DNA from: Pyrinomonadaceae bacterium
GTDB taxonomy: Bacteria; Acidobacteriota; Blastocatellia; Pyrinomonadales; Pyrinomonadaceae
Reading direction: 5' to 3'
Assembly: GCA_022843305.1 (NCBI GenBank)
Contig: JALHNX010000040.1
Span: forward strand, 1 to 33,624
Length of the DNA: 33,624 nucleotides
Made by a program: the position numbers and the translations under genes. Shown here in pieces: positions 14,746-23,673 of this stretch; the first letter of the stretch is position 1; each line of letters opens with the position of its first letter. Below the pieces are notes generated by a model. That model was not told the DNA's origin. It made no database searches and saw only the letters and a list, made by a program, of their open reading frames with translations.

Positions 14746-16329
14746 ATGGTTATGCAAACACAAAAAAGTTTAGACGAATTTAGAAACGAGCCGTTCGTGG
14801 ATTATTCGGTAGCGGAAAATGCCGACGCGATGCGGGCGGCGATTGAAGAGGTCAGAACCGAACTCGGGCGCGAATATCCGCTCGTGATTAACGGCGAACG
14901 CATTACGACTGAGAAAAGTTTTGAAAGCATCAATCCGGCGGAAAAATCGCAGGTTGTCGGAATTTTTTCCGATGCCGATGCCGACGCGCAGAATTTGACC
15001 GAACAGGCGATTGACGCGGCGACGAATGCTTTTCAACTTTGGAAACAGGTTTCGCCTGCCGACCGCGCCGAATATCTTTTCAAAGCGGCGGCGATTATCC
15101 GCGATAGAAAACATTATTATTCGGCGTGGATGGTTTTTGAAACCGGCAAAACGTGGGCGGAAGCCGACGGCGACACGGCGGAAGCGATTGATTTTCTCGA
15201 ATTTTACGGGCGCGAAATGCTCAATTGGGCGGGACATCTGCCGGTTACGCCTTCGCCGTATCCCGAAAATAATACGTTCGAATACATTCCGCTCGGAGTC
15301 GGCGCAATCATTCCGCCGTGGAATTTTCCGCTTGCGATTATGGCGGGAATGACGATGGCAGCAGTTGTTTGCGGAAACACGACGGTTCTGAAACCTTCGC
15401 CCGACGCGCCGACAATCGCTTATAAATTTATGGAAGTTCTCGAAGAAGCCGGACTTCCCGCCGGAGTCGTGAATTTCGTTCCGGGTTCGGGAACGGCGGT
15501 CGGCGAGCATCTGGTCGCTTCGCCGAAGATTCGTTTTATTTCGTTCACGGGTTCAAAAACCGTCGGCTTGCATATCTATGAAGAAGCCGCGAAAACGCGT
15601 CCGGGACAAAAATGGATGAAACGCGTCGTCGCCGAAATGGGCGGCAAAGACGCGATCATTGTTTGCGACGATGCGGATTTGGATTCTGCCGCCGAAGGCG
15701 TTGTGCAAGCGGCGTTCGGTTTTCAGGGGCAGAAATGTTCGGCGTGTTCGCGCCTGATCGTGGACGAAAAAGTTCACGACGAGCTGATGGAAAAAATCGT
15801 CGCGTTGACCAATCAAATCAAAGTCGGATTGCCGACCGACGGCGATACGCAGATGACGGCGGTCATCAACCAAAAATCTTTCGACAAAGCGACTTCGATG
15901 ATAAACAAGGGAATCGAGGAAGGCGGCAAGGTTCTGACGGGCGGCGGCGGCGACAGCGCGAACGGTTTTTATGTCGAACCGACGATCATTGATGATGTCG
16001 CACCCGGCGCGACCATCGAACAGGAAGAAATTTTCGCGCCTGTTCTCGCCGTTATCAAAGCCAAAGATTACGACCACGCTTTGGAAATTGCGAACGGCAC
16101 GGATTACGGTCTGACCGGCGCGGTTTATTCGACGACGCAGGCGAATCTCGACCGCGCGCGGCGCGATTTTCACGTCGGAAATCTGTATCTGAACCGCAAA
16201 TGCACGGGCGCGCTCGTCGGCGTTCACCCGTTCGGCGGCTTTAATATGTCGGGAACGGATTCAAAAGCCGGCGGACGCGAATATCTTTTGCAGTTTATGC
16301 AGGGAAAATCCATCGCGCAGAAAAATTAA
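14746..16329 (+). CDS. pruA: L-glutamate gamma-semialdehyde (1-pyrroline-5-carboxylate) dehydrogenase
   Basis: 527 aa, the length of the free-standing RocA/PruA type. It oxidises glutamate semialdehyde to glutamate with NAD+, the last step of proline breakdown (and of arginine breakdown via ornithine). Aldehyde dehydrogenase marks are clear: PPWNFPLAIM, NTTVLKPSPDAP, SFTGSKTVG, the general base E297 in VAEMGGKD and the nucleophile C331 in QGQKCSACSR; the C-terminal HPFGGFNMSGTDSKAGG is typical of P5C dehydrogenases. ATG 14746 or 14752 (MVMQ) are equally possible starts. No proline dehydrogenase is next to it. Another aldehyde dehydrogenase role is unlikely. Confidence 0.93.
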   Translation: MVMQTQKSLDEFRNEPFVDYSVAENADAMRAAIEEVRTELGREYPLVINGERITTEKSFESINPAEKSQVVGIFSDADADAQNLTEQAIDAATNAFQLWKQVSPADRAEYLFKAAAIIRDRKHYYSAWMVFETGKTWAEADGDTAEAIDFLEFYGREMLNWAGHLPVTPSPYPENNTFEYIPLGVGAIIPPWNFPLAIMAGMTMAAVVCGNTTVLKPSPDAPTIAYKFMEVLEEAGLPAGVVNFVPGSGTAVGEHLVASPKIRFISFTGSKTVGLHIYEEAAKTRPGQKWMKRVVAEMGGKDAIIVCDDADLDSAAEGVVQAAFGFQGQKCSACSRLIVDEKVHDELMEKIVALTNQIKVGLPTDGDTQMTAVINQKSFDKATSMINKGIEEGGKVLTGGGGDSANGFYVEPTIIDDVAPGATIEQEEIFAPVLAVIKAKDYDHALEIANGTDYGLTGAVYSTTQANLDRARRDFHVGNLYLNRKCTGALVGVHPFGGFNMSGTDSKAGGREYLLQFMQGKSIAQKN

Positions 16330-16453
16330 ATAAATCTTACGGGCATTATTAAGAAAATTACGCTTTTTGCTCATTGGACTGTCAACTTTTTGCCATAATG
16401 GTTTATAGTTTCATTGCGCAAAATGCGTTTTTTTTGACTAAATATCGAACAAT

Positions 16454-17356
16454 ATGAAAATAAATAAATTTGTGAAAACCTTTTTGTGTTTGGTGATTGT
16501 AATGTCAATGGTTTCGCCGCTGGTTGCCCAGCGCGGTCGGAAACCGATAATTTTTGCGGTTATCAACGACGGAAAATGGTTCGAGCCGATTGCTTACGTC
16601 GAAAAAGGGAAGTTGACCGCGCCGGTTGGCGGCGATGCCGATCAAAAGGATATTTTGTTATTTAACAAAACCTATTACAAGCCGAAATCAACCTATCGTT
16701 TGATTTTCGGCGGCGCAAATGCCGGCACGGCGACCGTTATCAGTTCCGATGCAAAATCCGAATGCGCGAAAAATATGGCGCAGGTTTCCGTGGCTTCGAC
16801 AAAAACCAAGCTCGGCGGTTTTGTCATGGGACTGGCGACCGACGCGGTAATGAAAAATGTCGGCTCGGGTGTGCGCCGCCGACCGTCGGTTGCCGAACGC
16901 ACGGAAATCGAATCGCTCGTCCGCGCCGAATTTGCAAATCAGAAGGTTTCCGAAACAGCGACAAAAAATCTTCGTTATCATAATCTGACCGCGCTCGACG
17001 TGGATAAAGATAAAAATGCGGATTTCGTCGGTTCATATTGGGTTGAAACAGGCACAACCGAACGCGCTTTGTTGTTTTTCATCGCCGAAAAAAATTCTGC
17101 CGGAAAATACGAGTTCGGTTACAGCGAATTCAGGACGATCAAACAGGAAGAAGTGATGAGCGGCGATATAAAAAGTCTTGACGAAGGCATTTATCATGAG
17201 CTTTTGCTCGATGTTTTAGATTACGATCAGGATGGCACAAGCGAGATTTTTACTTACGTGCAATCGTTTGAAGGCGCGGGCTTTAACGCCTATAAACGCG
17301 AAAAAGGCAAATGGACGAAATCTTTTGAAGGCTCGAATTATCACTGCGGTTATTAA
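16454..17356 (+). CDS. Secreted protein with two Ca-loop-like motifs, unknown function
   Basis: 300 aa with a signal peptide (cleavage near LVAQR). The first half (PIIFAVINDGKWFEPIAYV...STYRLIFGG) has no family I know. The second half has two acidic loops, LDVDKDKNADFVG and LDYDQDGTSEIFTYV, the DxDxDG pattern of FG-GAP/VCBS or dockerin-like Ca-binding turns, each followed by a beta strand. It ends with a Cys-containing YHCGY. It is likely a periplasmic or surface protein. A well-formed terminator follows. The short T-tract hairpin in the 124-base gap before it may be a weak terminator for pruA. Confidence 0.65.
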   Translation: MKINKFVKTFLCLVIVMSMVSPLVAQRGRKPIIFAVINDGKWFEPIAYVEKGKLTAPVGGDADQKDILLFNKTYYKPKSTYRLIFGGANAGTATVISSDAKSECAKNMAQVSVASTKTKLGGFVMGLATDAVMKNVGSGVRRRPSVAERTEIESLVRAEFANQKVSETATKNLRYHNLTALDVDKDKNADFVGSYWVETGTTERALLFFIAEKNSAGKYEFGYSEFRTIKQEEVMSGDIKSLDEGIYHELLLDVLDYDQDGTSEIFTYVQSFEGAGFNAYKREKGKWTKSFEGSNYHCGY

Positions 17357-17384
17357 ACGGCAATTTTGAAAATCCCAAAGCAAC

Positions 17385-17415
17385 GGGCGAAAGTTTTGCG
17401 CTTTCGCCTTTTTTC
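17385..17415 (+). terminator. Intrinsic terminator
   Basis: ggcgaaag / ctttcgcc stem (17386-17393 with 17401-17408), a 7-base loop and a TTTTTT tail. It separates the secreted protein from fmt. Confidence 0.9.
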
Positions 17416-17441
17416 TTTATGATAGATGTTTTGTTTTTGAT

Positions 17442-18374
17442 ATGAAAATCGTTTTTATGGGAACTCCGCCGGCGGCGGTTCCGAGTCTGGAAAAAATTTT
17501 GCAGGACGGACACGAAATTGTCGCGGTCTATACTCAGCCCGACCGACCTTCGGGACGCGGAAATAAGTTGACCGCGCCGCCGGTCAAGGAATTTGCTTTG
17601 CAAAATGATCTGCCGGTTTTTCAGCCGACGCGGATTAAAACGCCGGAAGCTTTAGAACTTTTCAAATCTCACGCGGCTGAGGTCGCGGTCGTCGTCGCTT
17701 ACGGGCGAATTTTGCCGGCGACGTTTCTCGAAGCGTTTCCGAAAGGCGCGATCAACGTGCATTTTTCGCTGCTGCCGAAATATCGCGGCGCGGCTCCCGT
17801 TAATTGGGCGATTGTGAACGGCGAATCGAAAACGGGCGTAACGACGATGCAGATGGACGCGGGACTCGATACGGGCAATATTTTACTGCAAACGGACACG
17901 GAAATCGGGGCGGAAGAAAATTCTGTCGAATTGATGCAAAGATTGTCGTCGGTCGGCGCGGCTTTGTTGTCCGAAACATTAAAACATTTAGACAAATTGG
18001 CGCAAATTCCGCAAAATCACGAAGCGGCGACACTTGCGCCGATTATGAAAAAGGAAGACGGCGCGATTGATTGGAAGATGAACGCAACTGAAATCGTCAA
18101 TCGGGTGCGCGGTTTTCAGCCGTTTCCGACGAGTTTTACGAAATATCAGGACAAAAAACTGACGATTTGGAAAGCAGGGGAATGTCAGATTTCAGATTTC
18201 AGATTTCAGATTTCAGGAGAAATTCTCGAAGCAAAAGGCGACAAACTTTTTGTCGGTTGCGGAAATCAAACGGTTTTGCGAATCGAAGAATTACAGCTCG
18301 AAGGCAAACGCCGAATGACGACGCGCGATTTTCTAAACGGAATAAAATTGCAGCTTGGCGAAAAATTAGGTTAA
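17442..18374 (+). CDS. fmt: Methionyl-tRNA formyltransferase
   Basis: 310 aa, the usual length. It transfers formyl from 10-formyl-THF to initiator Met-tRNA. The N-terminal catalytic domain begins MKIVFMGTPPAAVPSLEKI and has the active-site run INVHFSLLPKYRGAAP (N105, H107) and QMDAGLDTGN; the C-terminal OB-like domain ends RDFLNGIKLQLG. Residues about 248-259 (CQISDFRFQIS) come from an array of TTCAGAT heptamers inside the gene, placed in a loop between WKAG and GEILEAKGDKL, so the enzyme should tolerate it. It starts a run with trhO (14-base gap) and rsmB. Confidence 0.95.
   Translation: MKIVFMGTPPAAVPSLEKILQDGHEIVAVYTQPDRPSGRGNKLTAPPVKEFALQNDLPVFQPTRIKTPEALELFKSHAAEVAVVVAYGRILPATFLEAFPKGAINVHFSLLPKYRGAAPVNWAIVNGESKTGVTTMQMDAGLDTGNILLQTDTEIGAEENSVELMQRLSSVGAALLSETLKHLDKLAQIPQNHEAATLAPIMKKEDGAIDWKMNATEIVNRVRGFQPFPTSFTKYQDKKLTIWKAGECQISDFRFQISGEILEAKGDKLFVGCGNQTVLRIEELQLEGKRRMTTRDFLNGIKLQLGEKLG
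18185..18218. repeat. Heptamer array (TTCAGAT) inside fmt
   Basis: Three exact ttcagat units (18191-18211) flanked by two near units. The frame of fmt stays open through it. Confidence 0.9.
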
Positions 18375-18388
18375 AAATAGAAGTTCAA

Positions 18389-19156
18389 ATGGTGGAAGAA
18401 GTTTATCAAATCATTACCTTTTACGAATTCAAACGGCTCGAAAATCTGACGGAAATAAAAACCGTGTTGAAATCCGCGATGGACGAATTTTCGATCAAAG
18501 GAACGATCATAATTGCTGAAGAAGGTTTTAATTCGACCGTTTCAGGTTTGCCCGAAGACATTGAAAAATTTATTAAGATACTCGAAAATGTTTTTGAGAC
18601 AAAATTAACTTATAAATCTTCATTTCACGTCGAACGCCCTTTTTTAAAGGCGAAAGTCAGAATAAAAAACGAAATCGTGTCGCTTCGGAAAAAAGTGGAG
18701 ATTGAGAAGGGAATCGGAACGCACGCCAAATCTGCCGATTGGAACAAAATTATTTCCGACGAAAACACGATAATTTTAGATACGCGCAACGATTACGAAG
18801 TCGAACTCGGAACATTTAAGGGCGCGATCAACCCGAATATCGAAAAATTCAGCGATTTGCCGAAATTCGTCGCCGAAAATCTTAATGCCGAAAAACATAA
18901 AAGAGTCGCAATGTTTTGTACGGGCGGAATTCGTTGCGAAAAATTCGCGCCTTTGATGAAGGAAATGGGTTTTGAGGAAGTTTTTCAGCTTGAAGGCGGC
19001 ATATTGAAATACCTCGAAGAAACGCCCGAAAACGAATCGCTTTGGGAAGGCGAATGTTTTGTTTTTGACGACCGAATCGCGGTAGATAAAAATTTACAAG
19101 GCGGAAAAACCGAAGATATGCGCCCGCTGACGATCAATCCGCCGCAGAAAAAATGA
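18389..19156 (+). CDS. trhO: tRNA uridine(34) hydroxylase, rhodanese-like
   Basis: 255 aa from the ATG at 18389 (MVEEVYQIITFYEF). Longer in-frame starts would overlap fmt and add repeat-derived sequence. The family (YceA/TrhO) makes 5-hydroxyuridine at the wobble position of tRNA, the first step to mo5U/cmo5U. An N-terminal ferredoxin-like domain (IKGTIIIAEEGFNSTVSG) precedes a rhodanese domain with ILDTRNDYEVELGTFKGAINP and the active loop CTGGIRCEK (C177, C183). The C terminus (EGECFVFDDRIAVD) is typical, but the Cys-rich tail of some homologues is absent. It overlaps rsmB by four bases (ATGA). Confidence 0.92.
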   Translation: MVEEVYQIITFYEFKRLENLTEIKTVLKSAMDEFSIKGTIIIAEEGFNSTVSGLPEDIEKFIKILENVFETKLTYKSSFHVERPFLKAKVRIKNEIVSLRKKVEIEKGIGTHAKSADWNKIISDENTIILDTRNDYEVELGTFKGAINPNIEKFSDLPKFVAENLNAEKHKRVAMFCTGGIRCEKFAPLMKEMGFEEVFQLEGGILKYLEETPENESLWEGECFVFDDRIAVDKNLQGGKTEDMRPLTINPPQKK

Positions 19157-20421
19157 AAATATCACCATCGAGAATCGCCACCTTCGAAATCCTCTCTAAA
19201 ATCGAAACCGAAAAATCCTTCTCGTCGGTTCTGTTGCCCATTTATGAAGAAAAACTCGAGGCAAAAGACCGCGGACTTTGCCACGAACTGACGCTCGGAA
19301 CATTGAGAAAACAGATTTACCTCGACCGTGTGATTGAAAAACTGACGAACGGTAAAAAAATTGATTCGGCGATAAAAATTATCCTCCGAATCGCGCTTTA
19401 CCAATTGATTTTCCTCGACAAAATTCCGGCGCACGCGGCGATCAACGATGCCGTAAATTTGACACAAAAAGCAAAAAAGAAATCGGCGAAAGGATTTGTC
19501 AATGCGGTTTTGCGAAGATTTACGCGGGAAAATATCGAGCTTGAATTTTCCGGCGAAATCGAAAAATTAGCGGTCGAAACTTCGCATCCGCAATGGCTCG
19601 TCGAAAAATGGATTGCGGATTTCGGTTTTGAAGAAACCGCGACATTAGCCGCCGCGAATAACGAAACGCCGAAACCCGGTTTTCGCTTGACGGCAAAAAC
19701 GACCGACGCGGTAAAAGATGCGTTGGAAAATAAAAACATCAAAAACGAAAAGGCTTTTTTGCGGGAACTGGCTGAAAACGGCAAGATTTATTTTCAGGAC
19801 GAAGGCTCGCAGATCGTCGGAAATGCTGTTCAATTAAAGGAAAACGAAAGTTTTCTCGACATTTGCGCCGCGCCCGGAAGCAAGGCGACTTTGGTCGCAA
19901 GTAAAAAGGAAAAAGGAAAAAGGAAAAACTTAATTGTCGCCGGCGATTTCTATTGGCAAAGGGTGAAACATTTGCAGGAAAATTGTCGGAATCAAGGCGT
20001 TGGTTTTGTCAATATTGTGCAGTATGACGCGGAAAATGCTTTGCCTTTCGCAGATGAAAGTTTCGATGTGATTTTATTGGACGCGCCGTGTTCGGGAACG
20101 GGAACGATTCGCCATAATCCCGAAATCCGCTATTTTTTGCAGAAAAAAGATTTTGCCGAATTATCCGGCAAACAACTCAAAATCCTGTGCCGCGCATCAA
20201 AGCAAGTCAAGCGCGGCGGACGAATAATTTATTCAACCTGTTCATTGGAAAAAGAGGAAAACGAAGAAGTTGTCGGCAAATTTTTGGATGAAAACAAAGA
20301 TTTTCGCCCGATTAATCCGCAGGTTGACGAGGTGTTTTTGACCCGCCAAGGCTTTGCGCGAACCTTTCCGCAAAGGGATAAAATGGACGGATTTTTTATT
20401 GCCGTGTTTGAAAAGATGTAG
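19153..20421 (+). CDS. rsmB: 16S rRNA m5C967 methyltransferase
   Basis: 422 aa. An N-terminal NusB-like domain (SVLLPIYEEKLEAKDRGLCHELTLG..HAAINDAVNL) is followed by the Nop2/Sun methyltransferase domain. SAM motif ICAAPGSKATL is present, as are the catalytic cysteines C313 (DAPCSGTG) and C363 (YSTCSLEKEENE). It methylates a cytosine of the small-subunit rRNA. Near residues 250-260 the sequence SKKEKGKRKN between the SAM motif and IVAGD derives from three exact AAAAAGG heptamers, a 21-base insertion that keeps the frame. The start overlaps the trhO stop, so the two are coupled. Confidence 0.94.
   Translation: MKISPSRIATFEILSKIETEKSFSSVLLPIYEEKLEAKDRGLCHELTLGTLRKQIYLDRVIEKLTNGKKIDSAIKIILRIALYQLIFLDKIPAHAAINDAVNLTQKAKKKSAKGFVNAVLRRFTRENIELEFSGEIEKLAVETSHPQWLVEKWIADFGFEETATLAAANNETPKPGFRLTAKTTDAVKDALENKNIKNEKAFLRELAENGKIYFQDEGSQIVGNAVQLKENESFLDICAAPGSKATLVASKKEKGKRKNLIVAGDFYWQRVKHLQENCRNQGVGFVNIVQYDAENALPFADESFDVILLDAPCSGTGTIRHNPEIRYFLQKKDFAELSGKQLKILCRASKQVKRGGRIIYSTCSLEKEENEEVVGKFLDENKDFRPINPQVDEVFLTRQGFARTFPQRDKMDGFFIAVFEKM
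19903..19930. repeat. Heptamer array (AAAAAGG) inside rsmB
   Basis: Three exact units (19903-19923) plus one degenerate unit. Twenty-one bases add exactly seven codons. Confidence 0.9.
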
Positions 20422-20515
20422 TTTTCTGGTAAGGTTTTAAGAGTCTTTATCCGTTCATTTCATTCAATAAAAAATGTCAGACTTCAAGTTTTGATTTTGG
20501 GAGTTTTACAAAATA

Positions 20516-21190
20516 GTGAGTTTTATCAGTAAAATCGGTTCGGCGTTAGGAAAATTGCTGATTGTCGCAACTTTGGCGGCGGCATTTTTATTCGGTATGA
20601 CGTATGTCGTTTACCGTTCGCTGCAAGGTTCGGAAATTACCGTTCCCGAAATTGTCGGTAAAAATTTCTCCGACAGCGAAAGGGAACTCGAAGCCCTCGG
20701 CTTGCGAATCAAAAGACGCGCCGACCGTTACAGCGAAGAATTGCCGAACACGGTTTTGGAACAGCTTCCGAAACCCGGCGATACGGTCAAAACGGGTCAG
20801 TTAATTTTGGTCGTCACGAGCAAATCGAATCCTGAGGGCGACGAAAAACCGACGACGATTAAAAAAGGCAACGTGCCGGTCGAGGACGATTCGGATAAAA
20901 TCGAGGAATTGATTTCCGATAAACCGAAAAAGAAAACGAATTCAAACGCCAATACAAACAAGAAAAAGGCTTCGACCAGCCGCGACGTGTTAAAAGAGAA
21001 TTCGAATTTGAATTCAGATTCTTCAAACAATAATAAATCTTCGTCGGATTCAAAAGACAATTCGACCAAAGATAAAAAAGACGGCGCGACACCGCCCGCA
21101 AAAACGCCCAATCCGGCTGGAACTCCGAAGCCGTCAGCAGCTAAAACTCCGGTCACCGGCGGAGAAACGCGTCCGCGCCGAAATCCGTAA
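20516..21190 (+). CDS. Membrane-anchored PASTA-domain protein
   Basis: 224 aa with a GTG start at 20516, set by the ggag upstream and by the membrane helix that follows (about 13-34). One PASTA domain (about 40-102: EITVPEIVGKNFSDSERELEALGLRIKRR...VLEQLPKPGDTVKTGQLILVVTS) faces outside; such domains bind peptidoglycan fragments or support assembly. The rest is a low-complexity tail of Lys, Asn, Ser, Asp and then Pro/Thr. Unlike the usual PASTA Ser/Thr kinases or PBPs, no catalytic domain is attached. It lies between rsmB and rpe, an order seen with kinase/phosphatase genes elsewhere, but none are here. Confidence 0.88.
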   Translation: MSFISKIGSALGKLLIVATLAAAFLFGMTYVVYRSLQGSEITVPEIVGKNFSDSERELEALGLRIKRRADRYSEELPNTVLEQLPKPGDTVKTGQLILVVTSKSNPEGDEKPTTIKKGNVPVEDDSDKIEELISDKPKKKTNSNANTNKKKASTSRDVLKENSNLNSDSSNNNKSSSDSKDNSTKDKKDGATPPAKTPNPAGTPKPSAAKTPVTGGETRPRRNP

Positions 21191-21329
21191 AGCGGCGCAG
21201 AGGGCAACCGAAATATTTTTTTGTGCAACCAAGTAAAGGTTATAAAGTTAAAAAAGGCAAAAGTAATAAAGCAAAATATTATTCGCTGTTTTGCATCAAT
21301 CATAAATTTTGAAAATTGAAAATAATTTT

Positions 21330-21992
21330 ATGTTTGAATTAGCTCCATCGCTATTATCGGCTGATTTTACGCGGCTGGCGGAAGAAATCCGCGCAGTCGA
21401 AAAGGGCGGCGCAACGATTTTGCACGTTGACGTGATGGACGGGCGGTTTGTTCCGAATATTACAATCGGTTTGCCGGTCGTCAAATCAATCCGCAAAATT
21501 ACGGATTTAACGATTGATTGTCATCTGATGATCGTCGAACCCGGCACTTACGCGGTCGAATTTGTCAACGCGGGCGCAAATATGGTTTCGGTTCACGTCG
21601 AAGCGGACGTTCATCTACAAAGAACTTTGACGGCAATTCGTGAAGCGGGCGGGCAAGCGGGAATTGCGATCAATCCGGCAACGCCGCTGGTTTCGCTCGA
21701 AGAAGCCTTGCCGTTTGCCGATTTCGTTCTGCTGATGTCGGTCAATCCGGGTTTCGGCGGACAGAAATTTATTCACACATCGGTTGATAAATTGCGGCGG
21801 TTGCGGCGAATGATTGACGAACGCGGTTTGCCCACAAGAATCGAAATTGACGGCGGAATTGATGCCGGAAATATTCAAAAGATCGTTGAATCGGGCGCGG
21901 AAATCATCGTCGCCGGTTCGGCAGTTTTCGGTAAAGGAAATCCGACCGAAGCCGCCCGTGAAATGATTGAAGCGGCAACAGTTTGGGTCTAA
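21330..21992 (+). CDS. rpe: Ribulose-phosphate 3-epimerase
   Basis: 220 aa from the ATG at 21330 (MFELAPSLLSADFTRL), the family N terminus; a TTG 21 bases upstream is in frame but less likely. It interconverts ribulose-5-P and xylulose-5-P in the pentose phosphate pathway. The TIM-barrel motifs are complete: SLLSADF, HVDVMDGRFVPNI, DCHLMI, VNPGFGGQKFI and EIDGGID, giving the metal-binding His and Asp residues. It is followed by a heptamer array. Confidence 0.95.
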   Translation: MFELAPSLLSADFTRLAEEIRAVEKGGATILHVDVMDGRFVPNITIGLPVVKSIRKITDLTIDCHLMIVEPGTYAVEFVNAGANMVSVHVEADVHLQRTLTAIREAGGQAGIAINPATPLVSLEEALPFADFVLLMSVNPGFGGQKFIHTSVDKLRRLRRMIDERGLPTRIEIDGGIDAGNIQKIVESGAEIIVAGSAVFGKGNPTEAAREMIEAATVWV

Positions 21993-22108
21993 CGATTTGA
22001 GGTTTGGGATTTCGGATTTGGGATTTGTTCTCTTCGTGCATCTTTAAATTAATAAAGAGAAACGGGGAATTCATAGGTCAATAAATCCGAAATCCCAAAT
22101 CCAAAATT
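21993..22108. repeat. Heptamer array pair (GGATTTC / GAAATCC) flanking the BamD-like gene leader
   Basis: Left units gatttcg, gatttgg (21993-22027) and right units aaatccg, aaatccc, aaatcca (22082-22108) are reverse complements separated by a 54-base spacer. The right array ends about 13 bases before the ATG of the BamD-like gene. Confidence 0.85.
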
Positions 22109-22120
22109 GATTGAGGAATT

Positions 22121-23647
22121 ATGTTTTTCAGAATAAATAAAGCAATAATTGTAACTTTAGTTTTAGTATTGAGTTTTCCGTTAGCGGCTTTGTCACAGAC
22201 TAAGCCGGGTGATGGAACGCCTTTGCAGCGGCTTGAAGTAATGCGTTCGAAACTCGACACGATGCGTCGTTCACTGCAAAGCGCGATTTCGGTCATCAGG
22301 GACGAAAACAAAGACGACAAATCGAAAAAAGACGACAAAGACAAACTCGATACGCCGCTCGGACGGCTTCGCGGTCTGGAAAAGGAAACCTCCGGTTTGC
22401 AGTCCGATATAAACAGTCTTCGCGGAAAGGTTGACCGCTCGGAAAAATATGAAATGAGCGAAATTGACCAAGCCGAAGAAAGAGTCCGTGAACTCCAAGC
22501 CGGTGTTGACACCGCGCTTCAGGAAACTGCCGCGCTGCGCGCCAATCCGCAGTCAACCGTCGGGCAAACCCGTGAAAAGAAGAAAAAGAAAAAGTTTCTC
22601 GGCATTTTCGGCGGCGGCGGTAATGATGAGTATGAAGAGCTTATCGGCGAAGTTCAGCCCGGACGCGACCGCGAATTGTTCGTCGTGGCGACCCGCGAAG
22701 TTCGCAAAGGAAATTATGAAGTCGGACGACTTCTTTTTCAGACGATTGTTACGACCTATCCCGATTCGCTTTATTTACCGATGTCAAAACTTGCGGTTGC
22801 CGATTCATTTTATATCGAAGGCGGCACGAGTTCGCTGATTCAGGCGGCGGCGGGTTATCAGGAATGGCTGACATTTTTCCCGTCGCATCCGCTGGCTGAC
22901 CGCGTTTTGCTGAAAATTGCCGAATCGGAAATGCGCCGCATCGGTCTGCCCGACCGCGAAATCGTCAACGCCCGCCGCGCCGAGCAAAAGCTCAAAGCCT
23001 TTATCCAAAACTATCCGAATTCAGGACTTCGCCCGCTGGTCGAACTGCGTTTGAAAGAAGTACAGGACAATCTCGGACTGCATAATCTTTACATCGGCAA
23101 TTATTACTACACGCTTTCGGTTGACCAGAAAAAAGGCGGTTTGAAAGGCGCGCAGTCGCGTTATCGGGAAATTCTGGATAAATATCCGAGCTTCAGTTTT
23201 ATGGACGAAGCACTTTATAAACTGGCTGTAACTTATCTCTTGGAAGAAGAAACCGATGAAGCGGCGCGCTATTTTCAGCAAATCGTCCGCGACTATCCGA
23301 ACAGCCAATGGGTCGAAAAATCGAAGGAACAATTAGGCATCATCGGCGCGAAAATTCCCGATCCGAATCCCGAAAGAAATACGGTTCTGCCGCCCGAAAA
23401 ACTTTCGTTCTTTGCCAATTTCAGAAATCAGCTGTTCGGTGTTTATCCGCTGACGATTGATAAAGACGGCGTTTTGATGACGCGTGATTTTGATAAATGC
23501 AAGTTCGAACTGATTGATAAAGTTATCGAAAATCTCGGCGAAGTCGTTGCGGCGGATGTTCCTAAAACCTTAACGGCGGTTGTCGTTCCGTGCGAACAAC
23601 AAGCGAAAAAAACCGAAGACGTAAAGGAAAAAACGACCCAAAAATAG
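22121..23647 (+). CDS. BamD-like outer-membrane assembly / tetratricopeptide protein
   Basis: 508 aa. A signal peptide (about 10-27, cleavage near LSQT) is followed by a long charged coiled coil (about 30-150, with ETSGLQSDINSLRGKVDRSEK). BamD/YfiO-type TPR repeats then run from about 190 to 420 (GNYEVGRLLFQTIVTTYPDS, YQEWLTFFPSHPLADRV, FIQNYPNSGLRP, YREILDKYPSFSFMDEALYKLAVTYL, ARYFQQIVRDYPNSQWVEKSKEQL). BamD helps fold beta-barrel proteins at the outer membrane. This protein is twice the usual size and has no lipobox cysteine, so it may be a divergent assembly factor or a CpoB-like scaffold. A C-terminal domain of about 70 residues has no recognised family. Confidence 0.7.
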   Translation: MFFRINKAIIVTLVLVLSFPLAALSQTKPGDGTPLQRLEVMRSKLDTMRRSLQSAISVIRDENKDDKSKKDDKDKLDTPLGRLRGLEKETSGLQSDINSLRGKVDRSEKYEMSEIDQAEERVRELQAGVDTALQETAALRANPQSTVGQTREKKKKKKFLGIFGGGGNDEYEELIGEVQPGRDRELFVVATREVRKGNYEVGRLLFQTIVTTYPDSLYLPMSKLAVADSFYIEGGTSSLIQAAAGYQEWLTFFPSHPLADRVLLKIAESEMRRIGLPDREIVNARRAEQKLKAFIQNYPNSGLRPLVELRLKEVQDNLGLHNLYIGNYYYTLSVDQKKGGLKGAQSRYREILDKYPSFSFMDEALYKLAVTYLLEEETDEAARYFQQIVRDYPNSQWVEKSKEQLGIIGAKIPDPNPERNTVLPPEKLSFFANFRNQLFGVYPLTIDKDGVLMTRDFDKCKFELIDKVIENLGEVVAADVPKTLTAVVVPCEQQAKKTEDVKEKTTQK

Positions 23648-23673
23648 GCATATTTTTGTTATAGTTTTAGTTG

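Noticed and set aside
15553..16227. Long open frame on the minus strand opposite pruA
   Set aside because: It is a shadow of a GC-rich coding gene: Arg-rich translation, no RBS, and pruA on + has all catalytic motifs.
20516..21190. PASTA-type Ser/Thr kinase fragment
   Set aside because: No kinase subdomain is seen upstream, and the GTG with its RBS and membrane helix give a complete short protein.
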